Part shown: positions 54,238 through 63,969 of the stretch, piece by piece
Layout: the number at the start of each line of letters is the position of its first letter
Numbering within the stretch: the first letter of the stretch is position 1
From: Longilinea arvoryzae
GTDB taxonomy: Bacteria; Chloroflexota; Anaerolineae; Anaerolineales; Anaerolineaceae
Length of the DNA: 64,000 nucleotides
Assembly (NCBI RefSeq): GCF_001050235.1
Contig: NZ_DF967972.1
Coordinates: 549,450-613,449 of the forward strand
Direction of reading: 5' to 3'
Translations under genes and position numbers: made by a program
Notes under the pieces: generated by a model
The model's input: the letters and a program-made list of their open reading frames with translations, nothing else
Database searches by the model: none
What the model was told of the DNA's origin: nothing

Positions 54238-55326
54238 ATGAAAATTCTCATTCGAAACCAAAAAAGTGAAATGTGGCAAATGGTCCAATCGGTTGCCTAC
54301 GCTAATGAAACAGAACTACAAAAATTATTGGCAGAACAACCTTCCTTAATATCTCTGAATGAGGTGCGCGAAGGCGCAGGCCCATTGGTTGCAGCAGTGC
54401 GAGAATTCCCCTTGGATATCGGTTCAGTTGACCTGATAGGATTTACTGCTGATGGTGATATTGCCATTATCGAATGTAAGTTAGCATCGAATGAAGAAAT
54501 TAAACGTAAAGTCATTGGTCAGGTGCTCGAGTATGGTGCCAATCTTTGGGGAATGGGTTACGAGGATTTTGAAAAAAAGATTTTAGATAAATCCTCAAGA
54601 AACTTAGCTGATTTAGTCAGGGTAAATCTTCAGAATCAGGAATGGGACGAGGAATCCTTTCGAACTAACGTTGGACAAGCACTTCAAAGCGGAAATTTTA
54701 TTCTAATTATTGTCGTGGATGAGATCAATGAAGAATTAAGCAAGATCGTGCGATTTATTAACGAGGCAGGTAAGCCTGCCTTTTCACTCGCTGCACTTGA
54801 AATGCGGCGTTTTCAAAAAGAACAAACGGAAATCTTGGTTCCGCATTTGTTTGGTGTAGTAAATACAGGTAAATCATCTACAGCTGGCTTACGTAAACAA
54901 TGGACAGAAGAAAGATTTTTTGAAGCAGTACATAATTCTTTGCCCAAAGAAATAGTTACCATCATTCAAGATCTATATACGTGGTCAAGATTAAAATCAA
55001 AGCGGGTATGGTTTGGCACAGGAACAGCGTCGGGATCTTTTACGTTTCATTACCAGAAAAATGGAAAAAGTGTTTCAATGTTTTCAATTTACACTAATGG
55101 AAATTTGTTTATCAATTATGGTTGGGCGACTACACAAGTTTCCGCTGAATCGCTTCAAAGATTTCACCAAGCAATTACTAAAATACCAGGTTTTGAAGGT
55201 ATTCCGGACGATTTCAATAAATGGCCAAATGTACGGATAAAGGATGTTTTTTTAGATAAACCGAATGTTCTCAATCAATTTAAAGAAGTAGTAGAGGAAT
55301 TTGGTACTTATTTCGTATTACTCTAA
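54238..55326 (+). CDS. PD-(D/E)XK nuclease-fold protein (DUF91/NucS-like centre)
   Basis: 362 residues. The centre is seen in DIGSVDLIGFTADGDIAIIECKLASNEEIKRKVIGQVLEYG: Asp then E-C-K, with the Q-x-x-x-Y-G helix shared with NucS and very-short-patch-like enzymes. The C-terminal 200 residues are of unknown type. It is strongly AT-rich compared with both neighbours, stands alone on the plus strand, and is bordered by ACAGGAT repeats, so it was acquired. A role in DNA defence or repair is inferred. Confidence 0.85.
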   Translation: MKILIRNQKSEMWQMVQSVAYANETELQKLLAEQPSLISLNEVREGAGPLVAAVREFPLDIGSVDLIGFTADGDIAIIECKLASNEEIKRKVIGQVLEYGANLWGMGYEDFEKKILDKSSRNLADLVRVNLQNQEWDEESFRTNVGQALQSGNFILIIVVDEINEELSKIVRFINEAGKPAFSLAALEMRRFQKEQTEILVPHLFGVVNTGKSSTAGLRKQWTEERFFEAVHNSLPKEIVTIIQDLYTWSRLKSKRVWFGTGTASGSFTFHYQKNGKSVSMFSIYTNGNLFINYGWATTQVSAESLQRFHQAITKIPGFEGIPDDFNKWPNVRIKDVFLDKPNVLNQFKEVVEEFGTYFVLL

Positions 55327-55513
55327 AGGTGTCACACTCATTTAGTTCTTTCATCCCTTTCACCCACAGCATCCCGGTAATCACAGTGGCACGTTGGTCT
55401 GCCAGTGCCTGCCACAGAAAAGGGATGATTAATCGCTTTCAATTTCCAATTTACACAATCCCATATTTCTGTAAAGTAGTAATTTACAGATTTATAAGAT
55501 ATCTGTAAATTAG

Positions 55514-55546
55514 TTCCATCCTCTTCATCTTCATCATCCTGTCTCT
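55514..55546. repeat. ACAGGAT-type repeat, right of the nuclease gene (inverted)
   Basis: CCATCCTCTTCATC then TTCATCATCCTGTCTC is the inverted partner of the left block. It runs into the 3' end of the EamA gene. Confidence 0.65.
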
Positions 55547-56457
55547 TACACAAACAACAGCGCCACGCCGCCCAGGGCCAGCAGCGCGCCAAACACCGCG
55601 CGCGGGCTGATCTTCTCGCCCATCAGGCCTGCCATGGGCAGCACGAACAGCGGGCTGGTGGCGACCAGCGTTTGCGCCACGCCGGCCTGGACGGTGCGCA
55701 GCGCGGCATGCTGCAGCCAGATGCCGATGAAGGTGCCAAAGAAGAAAGCCGCGAAGGCCAGTCCGCCCAATCGGGGCGCCTGCGGCAGGCGCAGCCAATT
55801 GCCGATCGGCTGGCGGCGCAGGATCAGCAGCCCCCCTGCCACGGCCGTGCCCGCGGCCAGACGCAGGCCGGTACCCCAAAGCGGTGTGACCGGGGTCAGG
55901 GTAAGGGCGGCGCGCGAAAGCACCACGCCGCCCGCCTCGGTCAGCGCGGCAATGACGCCCGCCAGAATGCCGCGCAGGCGCAAGGCGCGGGGCAGCGTCT
56001 CCTGCTCGGCGGCGGAAGAATGTTCGCTGATCACCCAGGCCACCCCGGCGGCAATCAGGGCAATCCCGCCCCAGGCGGAAACCGAAAGCCGCTCACCCAT
56101 GAACAGCCAGCCGAGCAATCCGGCCGTCGGCGGCGCCAGGGTCTTGATGAGCGAAGCCTGGCGGGCGCCGATGGTGCGCAGGGCTTCCATATACGCCGTA
56201 TCGCCCAGGCCGATGCCCAGCATGCCGCTGGCCAACAGCAGCGCCAGCGCGGTTGGCGTGAGGACGCTGGTTGCTTCTCCCAGCGCCAGGAGCGTGATAG
56301 CCACCAGGACCAGCGCGCCAATACCCTTGAGAAAGTTCAATTCCAGGGGCGGAATGAACTTCCCGACTCGGCTATATATTATGGAAGAACCAGCCCAAAG
56401 CAGGGCAGTCAATAAAACCAGGATTTCCCCTAAAGGGGGGTGTGCAGTAGTCAACAT
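55546..56457 (-). CDS. EamA/DMT-family transporter
   Basis: 303 residues from the ATG at 56457 (MLTTAHPPLG); the frame extends upstream without hydrophobic sequence. Ten membrane segments in two EamA repeats (LLTALLWAGSSIIYSRVG and LRGILAGVIAALTEAGGVVLSRAAL are the two repeat starts). Members export or import small metabolites such as amino acids or sugars. The substrate is open. GC-rich like the core genes. Confidence 0.92.
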   Translation of the reverse strand: MLTTAHPPLGEILVLLTALLWAGSSIIYSRVGKFIPPLELNFLKGIGALVLVAITLLALGEATSVLTPTALALLLASGMLGIGLGDTAYMEALRTIGARQASLIKTLAPPTAGLLGWLFMGERLSVSAWGGIALIAAGVAWVISEHSSAAEQETLPRALRLRGILAGVIAALTEAGGVVLSRAALTLTPVTPLWGTGLRLAAGTAVAGGLLILRRQPIGNWLRLPQAPRLGGLAFAAFFFGTFIGIWLQHAALRTVQAGVAQTLVATSPLFVLPMAGLMGEKISPRAVFGALLALGGVALLFV

Positions 56458-56732
56458 AAGGGTTAAAATAAACTGAGGAGAGTCATCCCCTTCCAATTCA
56501 ATCAACGCAGGCCGGCGCAATTGTACTCCCAAACCGGTCCATGATCGTTCTGGATACCTATTCTCACGAATGTGACAGGGAACCCCTTTTTTTGTGAGAT
56601 ATGGTACTTTTGGCTTGTGTAGATGATGAGTAAAATTATCAATTTGGATGGAAAGAGCTTTTTACGTGCACACCCGCGGGGAATGTGCCGCCCTAAAATC
56701 TATCATCATACTTACTTAATGGAGTTTGAAAT

Positions 56733-59700
56733 ATGACAAGAAAAATGGTTACGATAGATGCCAACGAGGCGGTTGCTTACGTAGCTTACCGTCTCAATGA
56801 AGTGATCGCGATCTACCCGATCACCCCGTCCTCCGCAATGGGGGAGTTCGCCGATGCCTGGATGGCCGCCGGCGTGAAGAACCTGTGGAATACCGTTCCA
56901 TCTGTGGCGGAAATGGAGCATGAAGGCGGCGCGGCTGGCGCAGTGCACGGCGCGCTGCAAACCGGCTCGCTGACCACCACCTTCACGGCATCTCAGGGCC
57001 TGCTGTTGATGATCCCGAACATGTACAAGATCGCCGGCGAATTGACCCCGACTGTCTTCCACGTCACCGCTCGTTCCCTGGCCGCGCAGGGCCTTTCGAT
57101 CTTCGGCGACCACGCCGACGTGATGGCCACCCGCCAGACCGGTTGGGCGCTGATCTCCTCGCGCTCCCCTCAGGAAGCGCAGGACATGGCTCTCATCGCC
57201 CAGCGCGCCACCCTGAACACCCGCGTTCCCTTCATGCACTTCTTCGACGGCTTCCGCACCTCGCACGAAGTCAACAAGATCGAGCAGCTCACGGTCGAAG
57301 ATATGCGCGCCATGATCCCCGAGGACAAGGTCCTCGAATTGCGCCAGCGCGCCCTCTCCCCCGAACACCCTGTGATGCGCGGTTCCGCTCAAAACCCGGA
57401 TGTCTACTTCCAGGGCCGCGAAACGGTCAATCCGTTCTACGCCAAGACGCCGGCCATCGTCCAGGAATCCATGGACAAGTTTGCCAAGATCACCGGCCGC
57501 CAGTATCACCTGTTCGATTACGCCGGCGCGCAGGATGCCGATCGCGTCATCATCCTGATGGGCTCGGGCGCTGAAACCGCCGAGGAAACGGCCTTCTTCC
57601 TCAACAGCAAGGGCGAAAAGACGGGCGTCGTCACCGTGCACCTGTATCGTCCGTTCTCGATGGAAGCCCTGGTCAAGGCGCTGCCCGCCACCGTCAAGAA
57701 GATCGCCGTGCTCGACCGCACCAAGGAACCCGGCTCGGATGGCGAACCACTGTATAAGGACGTGATCACGGCCATCGCCGAAGGCCTGGCCAAGGGCATC
57801 GCCCCCTTCAAGACCTTCCCGGTCCTCATTGGCGGGCGCTACGGTCTGTCCTCCAAGGAATTCACCCCGGCCATGGTCAAAGCCGTCTTCGATGAACTAA
57901 AAAAGAGCGAGCCGAAGAATGACTTCACGGTCGGCATCAATGATGACGTTTCGCACCTCAGCCTGGACTTCGATCCGCACTTCACCATCACTGACCCCAC
58001 CACCAAGTGCTGCGTGTTCTTCGGCCTGGGTTCGGATGGCACCGTGGGCGCGAACAAGAACTCGATCAAGATCATCGGTGAAGACACCGATAATGCAGCC
58101 CAGGGCTACTTCGTCTACGATTCGAAGAAGTCCGGCTCCGTCACCACCTCGCACCTGCGCTTCGGCCCCAAGCCCATTCACGCGCCCTATCTGATCGGCC
58201 TCAACGACGCCGATTTCGTAGCCTGCCACGCTTTCAGCTTCCTCGAGCGCATCGACATGCTCAAGTATTCGAAGCCGGGCAGCGTTTTCCTGCTCAACAG
58301 CATCTACGGTCCCGAAGAAGTCTGGGACAAGCTGCCGCGTGAAGATCAGGAAACCATCATCCAGAAGAAATTGCGCTTCTACGTCATCGACGCCTACGAA
58401 GTGGCCCAGAAAACCGGCATGGGCGGCCGCATCAACACCATCATGCAGACCTGCTTCTTCGCCATCTCCGGCGTGCTCCCGCGCGACGAAGCCATTGCCC
58501 AGATCAAGAAGAGCATCAAGAAGACCTACAGCAAACGCGGTGAAGCGGTTGTTCAACGCAACTACGACGCCGTGGACGCTTCCCTGGCTTATCTGTTCGA
58601 GGTCAAAGTACCCGCAAAGGCCACCAGCGCCATCACCCGCCGCGCGCCCGTACCTGCTGACGCTCCGCAGTTCATTCACGATACACTCGGCCCCATCATC
58701 GCCATGGAAGGCGACGACCTGCCCGTTTCCAAGATGCCCGTCGACGGCACCTTCCCGACCGGATCGGCTGCGTATGAAAAGCGCAACATTGCCCTCGAGA
58801 TCCCGGTCTGGGAACCCGATCTGTGCATCCAGTGCGGTAAATGCGCCATGGTTTGCCCGCACGCCGTCATTCGCATGAAGGTTTACGACCCGGCCGAACT
58901 CAAGAATGCCCCGGCTACCTTCAAGGCGACCGATGCCAAGTTCAAGGAACTGCCCGGCACCAAGTTCACCATCCAGGTATCCCCCGAAGATTGCACCGGC
59001 TGCGCGCTGTGCGTTGAAGCCTGCCCGGCCAAGGACAAGACTCAACCCTCCCGCAAGGCCATCAACATGGCCGCCCAGCCTCCGCTGCGCGAGAGCGAAA
59101 GCGCCAACTGGGACTTCTTCCTCAACCTGCCCGAAGTGGACCGCACGGCCATCTCGCTGACCACGGTCAAGAACGCCCAACTGCTGCAGCCGCTGTTCGA
59201 GTTCTCCGGCGCCTGCGCTGGCTGCGGTGAAACCCCCTATCTCAAGCTGGTCTCGCAGCTCTTCGGTGAGCGCGCGGTCATCGCCAACGCCACCGGCTGC
59301 TCGTCCATCTACGGCGGCAACCTGCCCACCACCCCGTGGGCGCACAACCGCGAAGGCCGCGGCCCGGCCTGGTCGAACTCGCTGTTCGAAGATAACGCCG
59401 AATTCGGCATGGGCATGCGCCTGACGCTCGATAAGCAGGCTCAATTCGCCCGCGAACTGCTGCCTACCTTCGCCGGAACCATTGGCGAAAGCCTGGTGAC
59501 CGAACTGCTGAACGCCGACCAGACCACGGAAGCCGGCATCAAGGCCCAACGCGAACGCGTTGCCCTGCTCAAGCAGCGCCTGGCGACCGTGAAGGATCCG
59601 AGCGCCGCCATGCTGCTCAGTGTAGTCGACCAATTGGTCAAGAAGAGCGTGTGGATCATCGGCGGTGATGGCTGGGCGTACGATATCGGTTACGGCGGCC

Positions 59701-60308
59701 TCGACCACGTGCTGGCCTCCGGACGCAACGTCAACGTTTTGGTGCTGGATACCGAAGTCTACTCCAACACCGGCGGTCAGTCCTCCAAGTCCACCCCGCG
59801 CGCGGCAGTCGCCAAGTTCGCTGCCAACGGCAAGGGCCTGCCCAAGAAGGACCTGGGCCTGATTGCCATGGCCTATGGCTACATCTACGTAGCGCGCGTC
59901 GCCATGGGCGCCAACGATGCCCAGACGCTCAAGGCCTTCACCGAAGCGGACGCCTACGATGGCCCGTCCCTGATCATCGCCTACAGCCACTGCATCGCCC
60001 ACGGCATCGATATGCGCAAGGGCCTCGAACAGCAGAAGCTGGCCGTGCAGGCCGGCCACTGGCTGCTCTATCGCTACAACCCCGTCCTGGCCGATGAGGG
60101 CAAGAACCCGCTCCAACTCGACAGCAAGGAACCCTCGATCAAACTCGAAGACTACGTCTACAACGAAACCCGCTACCGCATGCTGGTGCAGAGCGACGAA
60201 GCTCGCGCCGAAATGCTGCTCAACGAAGCTCGTGGAGACGTGGATCGCCGCTGGCAGGTGTACAGCCAGATGGCCAATCAGACCTTCAAGAAAGAAGACG
60301 AGAAATAG
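56733..60308 (+). CDS. nifJ: pyruvate:ferredoxin (flavodoxin) oxidoreductase, single chain
   Basis: 1191 residues, the full length of the homodimeric enzyme. It turns pyruvate, CoA and oxidised ferredoxin into acetyl-CoA, CO2 and reduced ferredoxin. The pyruvate-binding domain starts YPITPSSAMGE. Two [4Fe-4S] clusters are in CIQCGKCAMVCPH and CTGCALCVEACPAKD. The cluster near TPP is in CAGCGETPYLKL, and TPP binds at GGDGWAYDIGYGG...VLDTEVYSNTGGQ. GGAG lies 9 nt before the ATG. Codons are strongly C-ending, as in highly expressed genes. It fits an anaerobic fermentative lifestyle. Confidence 0.98.
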   Translation: MTRKMVTIDANEAVAYVAYRLNEVIAIYPITPSSAMGEFADAWMAAGVKNLWNTVPSVAEMEHEGGAAGAVHGALQTGSLTTTFTASQGLLLMIPNMYKIAGELTPTVFHVTARSLAAQGLSIFGDHADVMATRQTGWALISSRSPQEAQDMALIAQRATLNTRVPFMHFFDGFRTSHEVNKIEQLTVEDMRAMIPEDKVLELRQRALSPEHPVMRGSAQNPDVYFQGRETVNPFYAKTPAIVQESMDKFAKITGRQYHLFDYAGAQDADRVIILMGSGAETAEETAFFLNSKGEKTGVVTVHLYRPFSMEALVKALPATVKKIAVLDRTKEPGSDGEPLYKDVITAIAEGLAKGIAPFKTFPVLIGGRYGLSSKEFTPAMVKAVFDELKKSEPKNDFTVGINDDVSHLSLDFDPHFTITDPTTKCCVFFGLGSDGTVGANKNSIKIIGEDTDNAAQGYFVYDSKKSGSVTTSHLRFGPKPIHAPYLIGLNDADFVACHAFSFLERIDMLKYSKPGSVFLLNSIYGPEEVWDKLPREDQETIIQKKLRFYVIDAYEVAQKTGMGGRINTIMQTCFFAISGVLPRDEAIAQIKKSIKKTYSKRGEAVVQRNYDAVDASLAYLFEVKVPAKATSAITRRAPVPADAPQFIHDTLGPIIAMEGDDLPVSKMPVDGTFPTGSAAYEKRNIALEIPVWEPDLCIQCGKCAMVCPHAVIRMKVYDPAELKNAPATFKATDAKFKELPGTKFTIQVSPEDCTGCALCVEACPAKDKTQPSRKAINMAAQPPLRESESANWDFFLNLPEVDRTAISLTTVKNAQLLQPLFEFSGACAGCGETPYLKLVSQLFGERAVIANATGCSSIYGGNLPTTPWAHNREGRGPAWSNSLFEDNAEFGMGMRLTLDKQAQFARELLPTFAGTIGESLVTELLNADQTTEAGIKAQRERVALLKQRLATVKDPSAAMLLSVVDQLVKKSVWIIGGDGWAYDIGYGGLDHVLASGRNVNVLVLDTEVYSNTGGQSSKSTPRAAVAKFAANGKGLPKKDLGLIAMAYGYIYVARVAMGANDAQTLKAFTEADAYDGPSLIIAYSHCIAHGIDMRKGLEQQKLAVQAGHWLLYRYNPVLADEGKNPLQLDSKEPSIKLEDYVYNETRYRMLVQSDEARAEMLLNEARGDVDRRWQVYSQMANQTFKKEDEK

Positions 60309-60329
60309 CCTGACTCTGAATTGAAAAAC

Positions 60330-60361
60330 CTCCTGCGAAGGCTCAATCGCCTTCGCAGGAG
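60330..60361. terminator. perfect 13-bp hairpin between PFOR and DHOD-like genes
   Basis: CTCCTGCGAAGGC and GCCTTCGCAGGAG pair perfectly around TCAATC. No T-run follows on the plus strand, so it may be a processing or stabilising element rather than a full terminator. The DHOD-like start lies 32 nt further on. Confidence 0.65.
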
Positions 60362-60392
60362 CACATCTCCGGCGAAATGGAGGAAAAAATCC

Positions 60393-61400
60393 ATGGTAGA
60401 CCTGAGCACTAGGTATCTCGGTTTGCAACTGAAGAACCCGATCGTAGCCTCGGCCTCACCGCTTTCCAAGAAAGTGGATTCCGTTCGCCGCTTGGAAGAT
60501 GCGGGCGCGGCTGCCGTAGTAATGTATTCGCTCTTCGAAGAGCAGATCATTCACGAAAGCAACGCGCTCGATTTCTATCTGAGCAGCGGCACCGACAGCT
60601 TTGCTGAGGCGCTAACCTACTTCCCTGAGATGAAAAAATACAACGTCGGACCGGAAGAATACCTGGAACTGGTGTCCAGGCTGAAGAAGGCCGTCAATAT
60701 TCCGGTCATCGGCAGCCTGAACGGCATTTCGACCGGCGGTTGGGTCGATTACGCTCACAAGATCGAGCAGGCCGGCGCGGACGCGTTGGAACTGAACATC
60801 TACAACATCCCCACCGACCCCGAAATAACCTCCGCCGACCTCGAACAGTCCTACATCGACCTGGTCACCGACATCCGTAAGAAGACCCACATCCCCCTGG
60901 CTGTAAAGCTCAGCCCCTTCTTCACCTCACCGGCCAACCTGGCCGTGCGCCTGGTGAAAGCCGGAGTGAACGGCCTGGTGCTGTTCAACCGTTTCTACCA
61001 ACCCGACCTGGATACCGAAACCCTCGAGGTGGTTCCCAGCCTGTCGCTCAGCACGTCTTCCGATTTGCTGCTGCCGCTGCGCTGGACGGCCATTCTCTAC
61101 GGGCGGGTGCAGGCCGATCTGGCGCTGACCAGCGGCGTGCACACCTGCCAGGACGCCATCAAGGCCGTCATGGCCGGCGCGAACGTGGCGATGATGGCCT
61201 CCGAGCTGATCGCCAACGGTCCGAATCGCATCTCCGAGATTCTGGAAGAAATGCGCCGGTGGATGGAAGAATTCGAATACACGTCGGTCAATAAGATGTG
61301 CGGCAGCATGAGCCAGAAGGCCGTAGCCGACCCGGCGGCGTTCGAACGCGCCAACTACATGAAGGCGCTAACCAGCTTCGATAACCGATTGGTGTCCTGA
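60393..61400 (+). CDS. dihydroorotate-dehydrogenase-like flavoprotein
   Basis: 335 residues from the ATG at 60393 (GGAGG 9 nt upstream). TIM barrel of the DHOD type: [17 protein letters not shown] at the start, then [33 protein letters not shown] and [14 protein letters not shown] at the FMN phosphate site. The branch is annotated as dihydroorotate dehydrogenase-like, and I recall it being found next to PFOR genes; the true substrate is not known. Cotranscribed with nifJ is likely. Confidence 0.9.
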   Translation: MVDLSTRYLGLQLKNPIVASASPLSKKVDSVRRLEDAGAAAVVMYSLFEEQIIHESNALDFYLSSGTDSFAEALTYFPEMKKYNVGPEEYLELVSRLKKAVNIPVIGSLNGISTGGWVDYAHKIEQAGADALELNIYNIPTDPEITSADLEQSYIDLVTDIRKKTHIPLAVKLSPFFTSPANLAVRLVKAGVNGLVLFNRFYQPDLDTETLEVVPSLSLSTSSDLLLPLRWTAILYGRVQADLALTSGVHTCQDAIKAVMAGANVAMMASELIANGPNRISEILEEMRRWMEEFEYTSVNKMCGSMSQKAVADPAAFERANYMKALTSFDNRLVS

Positions 61401-61419
61401 GTTCATTGGTCAATAAATA

Positions 61420-61452
61420 AAGAACTGCCCCGTTTTGGGGCAGTTCTTTATT
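61420..61452 (+). terminator. Rho-independent terminator after the DHOD-like gene
   Basis: AAGAACTGCCCC/GGGGCAGTTCTT around GTTTT, followed by TATT. A strong, nearly symmetric terminator, 20 nt after the stop. Confidence 0.9.
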
Positions 61453-61527
61453 AATAATCCATCTGTGAGATTTTCTATAAAAACCGCTTCTATCCTATAA
61501 TGGACTTCAATAAGAGGTCATCCTGGC

Positions 61528-62709
61528 ATGCAACAAACCCAAAAATATATTGCGGTCTTACAAAAGTTAAAAACAGAATTCGACACACCCGCCTGGAAGC
61601 GCAGCCTGATGCTATGGCTGGCGCTGAACCTGCTGTTGAGCGGCATGGGCGGGCTGGCCTGGCGCCTGCACAGTCCAATCCGCCCGGATGATCCCTATAA
61701 CCTGTGGGGATCCACGCCCATCGACGAAGGCCTGCCGGGCGCGCTGGAAGGCGTCTGGCTGCGCTGGGATGCGCTGCACTACCTGCACATTGCCCAGGAA
61801 GGCTATAACGCCGACGTGGTCAGCGCTTTCTTTCCGCTCTATCCGCTGTTGGGGCATGCAGCTGGCTGGCTGCTGGGCGGGGATGACCTGGGAAGCCTGC
61901 TGTTGGTCAGCCGGTTGGCTTTCCTGCTGGCGCTGGTGGTGCTGTACAAGATGGCGGCGCAGAGATTCGATGACGACATCGCCACCTTTGCCATCCTGTT
62001 CGCTTCGATCTATCCGATGGGACTGTACTGGTTCGCGCCCTATCCACTGGGCCTGGCGCTCCTCTTTTCTCTGATCAGCCTGGAATGCGCCACGAAAAAG
62101 AAATGGCTGGCGGCCGCGCTGTCCGGCCTGGCGGCCGGCCTGACCCACGGCACCACAATCCCCCTGGCGTTGGGTCTGTTGACGGTCTGGTTTTTACAGG
62201 TCCGGAAGGACCGCCGCGCATGGCTGCTGCTGCCAGCCACGGCCGCCCCACCGCTGGGCACGCTGTTGTTCTTCGCCTGGCGAATCCGGCAGGGGTTCCC
62301 GCCCATCAACCAACTGCTGGAGACCATCTGGCTGCGCGCCATGCAGCCGCCCTGGATGATCGTGGGAGATTTCCAGCGCTTTTTCAACGTCTATCTGGGC
62401 CATCCGGACGGATGGATCAACCTGGCGTTATTCCTGTTTGGAGTGGGTATGCTGGTTGTGTGCATCCGGCGCCTTGAAGCGTCGATGTGGGTTTACCAGC
62501 TCGGCATGATCGTGTATTTGTGCATGACTACAAACTACACCACCCCCTTCGGCAGTTATGGACGTTACTTGATGATGGCGTTTCCATCCTTCATGGCCTT
62601 ACCCCTGGCCGCGCGGGGTAAGGGAGCCCGCCTGGCAATCGTTGGAGTGTGGTTTTTCAGTATGCTTTTTATGGCCATGGTTTACTTCGAGTGGGGCTGG
62701 CTGGCCTGA
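61528..62709 (+). CDS. PIG-V-like mannosyltransferase family membrane protein
   Basis: 393 residues with about ten membrane segments. The loop after the first helix has WLRWDALHYLHIAQEGY, the W-D-x-x-H-Y/W-x-x-I-A-x-x-G-Y signature of the PIG-V branch of lipid-linked mannosyltransferases (GT-C fold), then AFFPLYPLL. It would move a sugar from a lipid carrier to a lipid or protein on the outer face. GT-C catalytic Asp is in WDALHY. AGAGG lies upstream. Stands alone between two terminators. Confidence 0.87.
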   Translation: MQQTQKYIAVLQKLKTEFDTPAWKRSLMLWLALNLLLSGMGGLAWRLHSPIRPDDPYNLWGSTPIDEGLPGALEGVWLRWDALHYLHIAQEGYNADVVSAFFPLYPLLGHAAGWLLGGDDLGSLLLVSRLAFLLALVVLYKMAAQRFDDDIATFAILFASIYPMGLYWFAPYPLGLALLFSLISLECATKKKWLAAALSGLAAGLTHGTTIPLALGLLTVWFLQVRKDRRAWLLLPATAAPPLGTLLFFAWRIRQGFPPINQLLETIWLRAMQPPWMIVGDFQRFFNVYLGHPDGWINLALFLFGVGMLVVCIRRLEASMWVYQLGMIVYLCMTTNYTTPFGSYGRYLMMAFPSFMALPLAARGKGARLAIVGVWFFSMLFMAMVYFEWGWLA

Positions 62710-62736
62710 TCTGTCGATTATCAGAATATGCCGGAT

Positions 62737-62769
62737 AAAAAAAGGGACCGTCCTGTACAGGACGGTCCC
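62737..62769 (-). terminator. terminator of the rpsU-infA transcript
   Basis: GGGACCGTCCTGTACAGGACGGTCCC is a perfect stem; on the minus strand it is followed by TTTTTTT. It ends the infA side and also protects against read-through from the mannosyltransferase gene. Confidence 0.92.
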
Positions 62770-62799
62770 GGTGGTTCAATGATCGATGATTCCGAGGGG

Positions 62800-63048
62800 T
62801 TATTCTTCTTCCATTGGCGCTGCGCCAGCTTTTTGGCGGTAGACAATGCGGCCGCGGGTCAGGTCGTAGGGAGACATTTCCACCCTCACCCGGTCACCCA
62901 GCAGGATGCGGATATAATACTTGCGCATTCTGCCGGAAAGGTAAGCCAGCACCTCGTGTCCGTTCTCCAGGCGCACGCGGAATTGCGTGGCTGGTAACGC
63001 TTCGACGATGACGCCTTCTACCTGAATCTTATCTTCTTCTTTGGCCAT
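62800..63048 (-). CDS. infA: translation initiation factor IF-1
   Basis: 82 residues. Single S1/OB-fold domain with [65 protein letters not shown] (in parts), the invariant core of IF-1. A short acidic C-terminal tail (APMEEE) is extra. Binds the A-site of the 30S subunit during initiation. Follows rpsU on the same strand after a gap of about 60 nt. Confidence 0.98.
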   Translation of the reverse strand: MAKEEDKIQVEGVIVEALPATQFRVRLENGHEVLAYLSGRMRKYYIRILLGDRVRVEMSPYDLTRGRIVYRQKAGAAPMEEE

Positions 63049-63107
63049 TCATACCTCCAATCAAACTGAGCAGGCCGCTTACCCCGGGAAGGATCGTGCG
63101 GTGAGTG

Positions 63108-63308
63108 TTACTCGCCCATCTTGCTCATCTGGCGGCGCTTAATCCGGCGGATCGCCTTTTTCTTTTCGACGCGGCGCAGTTCGCTTTTCGAGATGAACCA
63201 GCGTTTGCGGCGAACGGTGCTCAGCACACCACTCTTGACGACCTTCTTGCGAAAGCGCTTGAGCAATTGATCCTGAGACTCATTCGGGCGAATAATGACG
63301 AATGTCAA
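63108..63308 (-). CDS. rpsU: 30S ribosomal protein S21
   Basis: 66 residues from a TTG at 63308, chosen because GGGAGGTGAG lies 6 nt upstream and because the family starts here (FVIIRPNESQDQLLKRFRKKV). The basic tail SELRRVEKKKAIRRIKRRQ is typical. The open frame runs further upstream, but through the leader hairpin. A TTG start may keep its level low or regulated. Transcribed with infA. Confidence 0.95.
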   Translation of the reverse strand: MTFVIIRPNESQDQLLKRFRKKVVKSGVLSTVRRKRWFISKSELRRVEKKKAIRRIKRRQMSKMGE

Positions 63309-63353
63309 GAAACTCACCTCCCTCCCATTTAGGGATTTACCGCGTTCAACGGC

Positions 63354-63391
63354 AAAAAAACTCGGCTGGCGGTTTCCGCAGGGCAGCCGAG
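63354..63391 (-). promoter_or_regulatory. terminator-like hairpin in the rpsU leader
   Basis: On the minus strand CTCGGCT...AGCCGAG with an inner GCGG/CCGC pairing is followed by TTTTTTT and ends 45 nt before the rpsU start. As a terminator so close upstream of the gene it could be an attenuator; it might also just end the transcript from the right. Confidence 0.6.
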
Positions 63392-63624
63392 AGAGATGAT
63401 CGATGGTGTTCAATGATATCTCGCGGAAGCAATGTTCGGAGAACCTCCAGTAACCTTCAAGTCGAAAGCTGAACCTGTTAAGAGACAAACTTTCTACGGA
63501 ACGATTATACCCCAAATCCTATACAGCGTCAAAGGCCTTTTCGTATCGTATCAGGGAGTGAGAAGTGAACAGTGAGAAGTGAATCGCAGGTCGTTCCAGT
63601 AAATGCTGCACGATTGATCAAACT

Positions 63625-63969
63625 TTAAAGAGGATTACCCAATCGCTTAATGATGAGCTCTATCTGGCTTTTCAATGGATCCAGGTTATTCTGAACCGTA
63701 TTCCAGACAATGTCCAAATCCACCTCAAAATACCCGTGTACGAGGATTTGGCGCATGCCGATCAATTGTCCCCATTGGACATCAACGAAGTATTGCCGAA
63801 TTTCAGGGGATAAATGGCTGGCCGCTTCACCGATCGTTTGTAAATGATGAACGAACCAGATCTGTAATAGTTCGTCTGTGTCAAATGTAGAGCGAGAAAT
63901 TTCCTTGTGGGCGTCGATTCGGTCGATCGCTTCAAGAATATCCAATAATCGCTCCCGATCGCTTCTCAT
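63625..63969 (-). CDS. HepT-like ribonuclease toxin (DUF86)
   Basis: 114 residues, HEPN fold. The RNase motif R-x4-H is seen in RQILVHGYFEVD, followed by LDIVWNTVQNNLDPLKSQIE, typical of the DUF86/HepT family. HepT toxins are neutralised by AMPylation by the partner MntA nucleotidyltransferase. The upstream gene overlaps the ATG (TTATGA) and fits MntA, so this is a complete pair except for the window cut. Confidence 0.92.
   Translation of the reverse strand: MRSDRERLLDILEAIDRIDAHKEISRSTFDTDELLQIWFVHHLQTIGEAASHLSPEIRQYFVDVQWGQLIGMRQILVHGYFEVDLDIVWNTVQNNLDPLKSQIELIIKRLGNPL

Noticed and set aside
57897..60428. 843-codon minus-strand frame
   Set aside because: Antisense shadow of the C-ending codons of the PFOR gene.
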